A DNA stretch of 64,000 nt from an uncultured Hungatella sp. GTDB lineage: Bacteria > Bacillota > Clostridia > Lachnospirales > Lachnospiraceae. Below are positions 60,218-64,000 of this stretch, piece after piece (the stretch's first letter is position 1; each line of letters starts with the position of its first letter). Made by a program: the position numbers and the translations under genes. Below the pieces are notes generated by a model. The model was not told where the DNA came from. It was given only the letters and a program-made list of their open reading frames with translations, and ran no database searches. The stretch covers positions 1-64,000 of the forward strand of contig CAMTAF010000001.1 in the NCBI GenBank assembly GCA_947066955.1, given 5' to 3'.

Positions 60218-60599
60218 GTCAATCCAACACTCCCTTTATTCTTCACGCCTTTTAGCCACATCATCATTATATCTCATAAGGAAATTATATTCCACAAATT
60301 TCTACAGTTCCAGGACTGTAAGCCGCAATCGAGTTTGTCACGCCGCTGCATTCCTGGTTGACAGCCCCGGGCAGGTGTGATAAAGTAATGCGCATAAACG
60401 GAACCCATATTGCATGGATCCCGGAGAACGAACTTTTGATTACAGATGTAGAGGAACTTTGCCAGTAAACATTTTCCCTTGGCCTGCCTCTGCGGTTCCA
60501 GGGAAACAGGCAGACAACCCAGCCGCTGCCTATTTTCGTCCCATTCAGCCTGTTCCAGCAGACCGGAAAATAAAATTTCTATATTTGAAGGAGATACTT
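60218..60599 (+). promoter_or_regulatory. Leader region of alpha/beta hydrolase gene
   Basis: The 382-base gap holds a candidate promoter, TTGACA (60358-60363), 17 bases, TAAAGT (60381-60386). A 26-codon ORF without a ribosome site follows at 60388-60468 (MRINGTHIAWIPENELL...); it looks protein-like and may be a gene remnant. Nothing else is recognised. Confidence 0.4.
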
Positions 60600-61223
60600 A
60601 TGGCAGCAAAAATCCTAGTTCATGGTTCAGGACACAAAGCAGCAAGCTGGAATGAAACCATTTCATTTATGACAGACAATGATGACATTATGTGCCCAAA
60701 CCTGTCCTCTATTCTTGATGGAAAAAAGGCAAGTTACGAAAATCTATACTCCTCATTCACAAAATACTGCAACAAAATCGACGGACAAATTCATCTGTGC
60801 GGACTTTCATTGGGCGGCATTTTGGCATTAAATTATGCTTTGGATTTCCCGCAAAAAGTAAAAACATTAGTATTAATCGGAACGCCGCACAAAATTCCAA
60901 AGATTGCATTTGGTTTTCAAAATATGGTTTTTAGAGTTCTGCCCAAATCTGTTTTTGAAACCATGGCGTTTAATAAGGAAGATACTTTTTCTTTAGGAAA
61001 TACCTTGAAGAATTTAGATTTCAGCGGCAAGGTGAGGAATCTCAATTGCCCCACTCTAATCCTTTGCGGAGAGAAAGACGGCGCAAATATGAAATCCGCA
61101 CATTACTTCTCGCAGAACATTAAAAACGCGGAATTGAAAATTATTGAAAACGCCGGTCATGTTGTAAATGAAGAGAACCCAAAAGCTTTGGCAAAAATAT
61201 TGAATGAATATTTTGATGGCTGA
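60600..61223 (+). CDS. Alpha/beta hydrolase
   Basis: ATG 60600 has GAAGGAG 6 bases upstream; a longer in-frame start reads through the leader. The 207-residue protein has the HGSGHKAASWNE oxyanion region, nucleophile Ser in GLSLGG (about 76-81), Asp in CGEKDGANM (about 160) and His in ENAGHVVNEENP (about 186), the complete catalytic triad. It lacks a cap domain or signal peptide. AT-rich composition differs from the upstream genes. The divergent-end neighbour is an HxlR regulator 23 bases away, convergent. Confidence 0.85.
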   Translation: MAAKILVHGSGHKAASWNETISFMTDNDDIMCPNLSSILDGKKASYENLYSSFTKYCNKIDGQIHLCGLSLGGILALNYALDFPQKVKTLVLIGTPHKIPKIAFGFQNMVFRVLPKSVFETMAFNKEDTFSLGNTLKNLDFSGKVRNLNCPTLILCGEKDGANMKSAHYFSQNIKNAELKIIENAGHVVNEENPKALAKILNEYFDG

Positions 61224-61245
61224 TTTTAATGGCTGTATGCGTGCC

Positions 61246-61569
61246 TCATAAGAATTCGTCCCCCCAAGATTTCATATGGTCGAGAACAGATAAAAAACTT
61301 TTTCCCAGATCTGACAACGTATACTCCACCCGCGGAGGGTTCTCACAAAAATCATGCCGAATAAGGAAGCCGTCTGTCTCCAGCTCCTTAAGCTGCTTTG
61401 CAAGAGAGCTCTCTGTTATCTCGCCTATCTGGCGGCGGAGCTGTCCGAAACGCCGGACATCACACTTTCCGATATACCAGAGAAGCTCAATCTTATATTT
61501 TCCTCCCAGGATCTTTTGCACCATAGAAATGGTCTTGCAGCGATTTACTGCTTCTTCTGATTTTCTCAT
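61246..61569 (-). CDS. HxlR-family transcriptional regulator
   Basis: ATG 61569 (MRKSEEAVNRCKTI) is preferred by family alignment; the ribosome site is moderate (ACGGGAAA) and ATG 61593 is possible. The 107-residue winged-helix protein contains KILGGKYKIELLWYIGKCDVRRFGQLRR, ESSLAKQLKELETDGFLIRHDF and PPRVEYTLSDLGKSFLSVL, standard HxlR features. Members sense reactive aldehydes, quinones or disulfide stress. The gene is convergent with the alpha/beta hydrolase. Confidence 0.87.
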   Translation of the reverse strand: MRKSEEAVNRCKTISMVQKILGGKYKIELLWYIGKCDVRRFGQLRRQIGEITESSLAKQLKELETDGFLIRHDFCENPPRVEYTLSDLGKSFLSVLDHMKSWGDEFL

Positions 61570-61649
61570 TTTCCCGTCTTCTCCCCTTAACATTATGCTC
61601 TGAAGGCACTCCAAAAAAGTACAGTACTTTTCTTTTTAGTGCGCTCTGC

Positions 61650-61695
61650 TATAATAGGAAGTGCACTGATGTGCACGCAGGTCAGCGCGTTCCCA
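61650..61695 (+). repeat. Structured repeat R2, copy C
   Basis: TATAAT (61650-61655), AGGAA, hairpin GTGCAC-TGAT-GTGCAC (61661-61676), then GCAGGTCAGCGC. The second hairpin is truncated. It lies 28 bases before the radical SAM start codon, in the same orientation. Against copy A the stem pair G-C has become A-T on both sides. Confidence 0.7.
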
Positions 61696-61722
61696 ATTAT
61701 AATTTGATTTGAGGTGTTTATC

Positions 61723-62658
61723 ATGCATTACACAGGAACAATTTGGCGTCCGCCCTATGAGGCAGACTCGCTTCTGCTGGAAGTGACAGCGGGCTGTACT
61801 CATCATAAGTGCAAGTTCTGTACTCTGTACAGCGACCTGCCGTTCAAATTCAGAATGTCACCTATGGAAGACATGGAAAGTGATTTGCTGGAAGCTCAGG
61901 TTCTGCGCGCAAATCCCTATTCCAAGATGCTCACCCGCCTGCAGGGGAAGGAAAAACCAGAGCCCATTCAGCGCGTTTTCCTAACCGGGGCCAACCCTTT
62001 TATTTTGAAGACAGAGAAGCTGCTGGAAATTGCATCACTCATTCAAAAATATTTTCCCTCTGTCAAGTCCATAGGCTGTTTTGCCCGCATTACCGATTTT
62101 GTAAATAAGACAGATGACCAACTGATTCAGCTCCGCCTGGCAGGTTACAACAGGCTGACCGTGGGCGTGGAAACAGGAGATGATGCCGCGCTCGCCTTTA
62201 TGCGCAAAGGTTATACAGCCAACGATATTCTGACCCAATGCAAAAGACTGGAGCAGGCCAAGATCGAATACGGTTTCTTCTATCTGACCGGCATCTCCGG
62301 CAAGGGACACGGTGAAATGGGGGCAAAAGTTTCCGCTGAGATATTCAATCAGCTGCACCCATTCCTGATTGGCCCCAATATGCTAACGATTTATCCGGAA
62401 TCCGATTTATATCAGGAAATCCAAAATAAAAACTGGGAAGAAGAAAGCGAACTTGAAAAGTACCGCGAGCTCCGCGCCCTTGTGGAAAATCTCAATATAT
62501 CCACATTCTTCGCCGCAATGGGGGCTTCCAACGTTTTCCAGCTGAGAGGACATTTGCCCGAAGATAAGCCGAAATTATTGGACACCCTTGATCAAATCCT
62601 CTCCCAAGTCAGCGAGGAAGAGCTGCGAAATTACCGTGAAAATCTTCCCCATCTGTAA
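61723..62658 (+). CDS. Radical SAM protein (YgiQ/COG1032-like)
   Basis: ATG 61723 has GAGGTG 6 bases upstream; GTG 61714 is an alternative. The 311-residue protein has the cluster motif GCTHHKCKFCTLY (Cys spacing 4 and 2, about 24-36), found in a group of uncharacterised radical SAM proteins that begin PP-EA-SLLLEVT-GC. RLTVGVETGDDAALAFMRKG is the typical SAM-binding beta-strand region. The reaction is unknown. A strong terminator follows, so it is a single-gene unit led by repeat R2. Confidence 0.85.
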   Translation: MHYTGTIWRPPYEADSLLLEVTAGCTHHKCKFCTLYSDLPFKFRMSPMEDMESDLLEAQVLRANPYSKMLTRLQGKEKPEPIQRVFLTGANPFILKTEKLLEIASLIQKYFPSVKSIGCFARITDFVNKTDDQLIQLRLAGYNRLTVGVETGDDAALAFMRKGYTANDILTQCKRLEQAKIEYGFFYLTGISGKGHGEMGAKVSAEIFNQLHPFLIGPNMLTIYPESDLYQEIQNKNWEEESELEKYRELRALVENLNISTFFAAMGASNVFQLRGHLPEDKPKLLDTLDQILSQVSEEELRNYRENLPHL

Positions 62659-62670
62659 CTCTGATATCCT

Positions 62671-62695
62671 GGCAGGGAACCATCGATTCCCTGCC
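62671..62695 (+). terminator. Terminator of radical SAM gene
   Basis: GGCAGGGAA (62671-62679), 7-base loop, TTCCCTGCC (62687-62695), followed by TGCTATTCTTTTT. Confidence 0.85.
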
Positions 62696-62697
62696 TG

Positions 62698-63240
62698 CTA
62701 TTCTTTTTCGCGGCTGGGCAAATGGTTTCCTCCGCGGACAGCCACATATCTGTCATGAGGCATATCTACCCCCTTGTAATGCTTTGTCCAGCTATCCTTT
62801 ACACTCATCCCGTTCCTGACTGCCACCTTTTGGGAGGCTGTATTGGTGTCCCGGATGATCGAACAGACCTCCTCTGCACCCAGTATCTCAAAAGCATATT
62901 CTTTGCATGCTCTCGCAGCCTCCGCCGCATATCCCCTGTGCCAGTATGTCCGGTTAAAAAGATAACCGATTTCAAGCACCTCCCCGTCTTTCCACGGCTG
63001 CATGGTAAGCCCGCACTGCCCAATCATCTCATCTGTTTCTTTCAAGATCACTGCCCACAGGCCAAATCCCCACTTCCGGTAGCGGGAAATCTGCCTGTCC
63101 AGCCATTCCTGCGCTTCCTCACTGCCAAATGCCCCCTCATAGGCATACATGGTCTCATCATCCTGCAAAATTCTGCACAAAGCCTGATAATCCCCTTGGT
63201 TCATCTCCCTTAAGTATAACCGTTCTGTTTCCAGTATCAT
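62698..63240 (-). CDS. GNAT acetyltransferase (RimJ/RimL type)
   Basis: ATG 63240 (MILETERLYLREMNQGDYQ) is the family N-terminus; the longer ORF runs into the AbiEi-like frame. The 180-residue protein has WAVILKETDEMIGQCGL, EVLEIGYLFNRTYWHRGYAAEAARACKEYAF (acetyl-CoA site) and TNTASQKVAVRNGM. It probably acetylates an amine, an amino acid or a protein N-terminus. It occupies the place where an AbiEii toxin gene would be expected downstream of the antitoxin. Confidence 0.85.
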   Translation of the reverse strand: MILETERLYLREMNQGDYQALCRILQDDETMYAYEGAFGSEEAQEWLDRQISRYRKWGFGLWAVILKETDEMIGQCGLTMQPWKDGEVLEIGYLFNRTYWHRGYAAEAARACKEYAFEILGAEEVCSIIRDTNTASQKVAVRNGMSVKDSWTKHYKGVDMPHDRYVAVRGGNHLPSREKE

Positions 63241-63281
63241 AATCCTTGTCCGGCTCCCTTTCACAAATCCCCCTGTTTTTA

Positions 63282-63885
63282 TCATAAGAGTACCTCCAAA
63301 TACTGCCCTAACTTTCTCTCTACCCGAAACAAACCGGCATAATACATCAATGTCCTTAAATTTTTATCTCTCCTGCGGACATAGGCTTTGAGCGCCCCCC
63401 TGGAAGGTCTGGATTTCAATACTGCTCCGACTCCGAAGCAGATCGCAGATTGTGCGCTCCATATCATAAACTGGCACCGTATGGCCAAAAGGTGTCTGGC
63501 CGGTGGTTCGGCCAATCTCATAAAGCCCTGGCTTTACGGTGTAAACAGAAAGCCCCTCCGCTTTTAAGCGGGTTGTACTGTAACCTCTGCGCACCGTAAC
63601 GGAGTATGGTGACGGTTCCCGGTCTGTCAGATCGTGAAAAAACAGCGCCGATTCATGGGAAAATACTGTCTGACCGCACCGCAGATGCAAAAGGAGCATC
63701 GCATCTATCCAGGCATTTTCAGAAACATAAATACCGTGGGCAACCTGTTCCAGCTTTTTCTCTTTGACATATTCATAAAAAATCGGTTTTACAATTCCAC
63801 TGGCAATTACCTGAGAAGTTTGCAACATTCCATCATGCTCTGCCAGAAGTTCATCTAATTGCTCAAATCGTTCTGATTTCGTCAT
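63282..63885 (-). pseudogene. AbiEi antitoxin, frameshifted in a run of six C
   Basis: ATG 63885 (8 bases after AGGAAG) opens a 173-codon frame: ERFEQLDELLAEHDGMLQTSQVIASGI is the AbiEi winged-helix N-terminus, then ARGYSTTRL-like and VPVYDMERTICDLLRSRSSIEIQTFQ from the C-terminal domain. After the run of six C at about 63395-63400 the frame is wrong. Removing one base restores GALKAYVRRRDKNLRTLMYYAGLFRVERKLGQYLEVLL, the natural end at 63282. Either a mutation, phase variation or a base-calling error. No AbiEii toxin follows; a GNAT gene is there instead. Confidence 0.78.
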
Positions 63886-63897
63886 ACCCATCTCTTC

Positions 63898-63935
63898 CTT
63901 TCGTGCTACTATTATATTCTAATGTAGCACGAAAG
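63898..63935 (-). promoter_or_regulatory. AbiEi operator overlapping its promoter
   Basis: CTTTCGTGCTAC (63898-63909) and GTAGCACGAAAG (63924-63935) form a perfect 12-bp inverted repeat. The 14 bases between contain TATAAT on the minus strand, about 25 bases before the ATG. AbiEi proteins are known to repress their own promoter by binding inverted repeats. The remaining 65 bases of the window show no gene. Confidence 0.75.
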
Positions 63936-64000
63936 GAAATATGGGATAATTTCTTATAATTGACTGCCATGCCGCACCTCCACCTTTCTTCTTATTGCCA

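Noticed and set aside
2872..62695. Possible CRISPR array from repeated GC-rich segments
   Set aside because: The repeats are few, widely dispersed and without regular spacers, and no cas genes are present.

Overview
The window looks like a chromosome segment of a spore-forming Firmicute of the Lachnospiraceae (Clostridium cluster XIVa; Enterocloster/Hungatella/Lachnoclostridium-like). This is inferred from strong AGGAGG-type ribosome sites, roughly 50% GC, and the block mazG-hup-rqcP-yabP-yabQ-divIC-spoIIE-tilS-hpt-ftsH, in which sporulation genes (yabP, yabQ, spoIIE) are mixed with housekeeping genes. No species is claimed.

Layout. 1-2.75 kb: right end of a prophage or tailocin tail module. 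3-8.6 kb: a lone GH32 fructosidase, an EEP-nuclease gene pair, a truncated TRAP permease, a BirA-controlled bioY, and an AbiE-like toxin-antitoxin pair whose toxin is broken at a perfect 25-bp palindrome. 8.8-14.2 kb: secreted MBL-fold protein, mfd, pth. 14.3-18.1 kb: a 1,245-residue double-TIR/Sel1/TPR protein with a regular 47-residue repeat. 18.3-23.6 kb: FAD oxidoreductase, AEC transporter, orphan iron/B12-type binding lipoprotein, siroheme synthase fusion. 24.0-34.6 kb: a nine-gene leftward operon (LarA homologue, NitT/TauT-type importer with two permeases and two unlike ATPases, GlpA-like dehydrogenase, FAD oxidoreductase, DUF1667 protein) facing a LacI regulator across a shared operator-rich promoter. 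34.8-37.2 kb: tRNA-Gly, -Leu, -Tyr and a GH13 enzyme. 37.5-46.6 kb: the housekeeping/sporulation block and pgi. 46.6-48.4 kb: a Septu-like locus with intact ptuA and decayed ptuB. 50.1-53.7 kb: LysR, PrpF-family isomerase and an anion permease, probably for a tricarboxylate. 53.8-63.9 kb: small accessory genes (GNATs, VOC, Nudix, methyltransferase, HxlR, radical SAM), several broken, ending in an orphan AbiEi antitoxin with a frameshift in a run of six C.

The best candidate for an undescribed system is the 24-34.6 kb operon. It can be read as import of a small anion, chemistry at a hydroxyl-bearing carbon by a LarA homologue lacking one catalytic His, and oxidation by a GlpA-type flavoprotein. 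Substitutions in the two ATPases all fall in the same composite nucleotide site. A second theme is the wreckage of defence loci (Septu, two AbiE-like loci, possibly the EEP pair) beside an intact TIR-TPR protein. A third is at least four families of dispersed, structured intergenic repeats. One (18.1, 20.7, 61.7 kb) always begins with TATAAT, forms hairpins with compensating base changes, and lies just upstream of a start codon in the same orientation, so it could be a mobile promoter or RNA leader.
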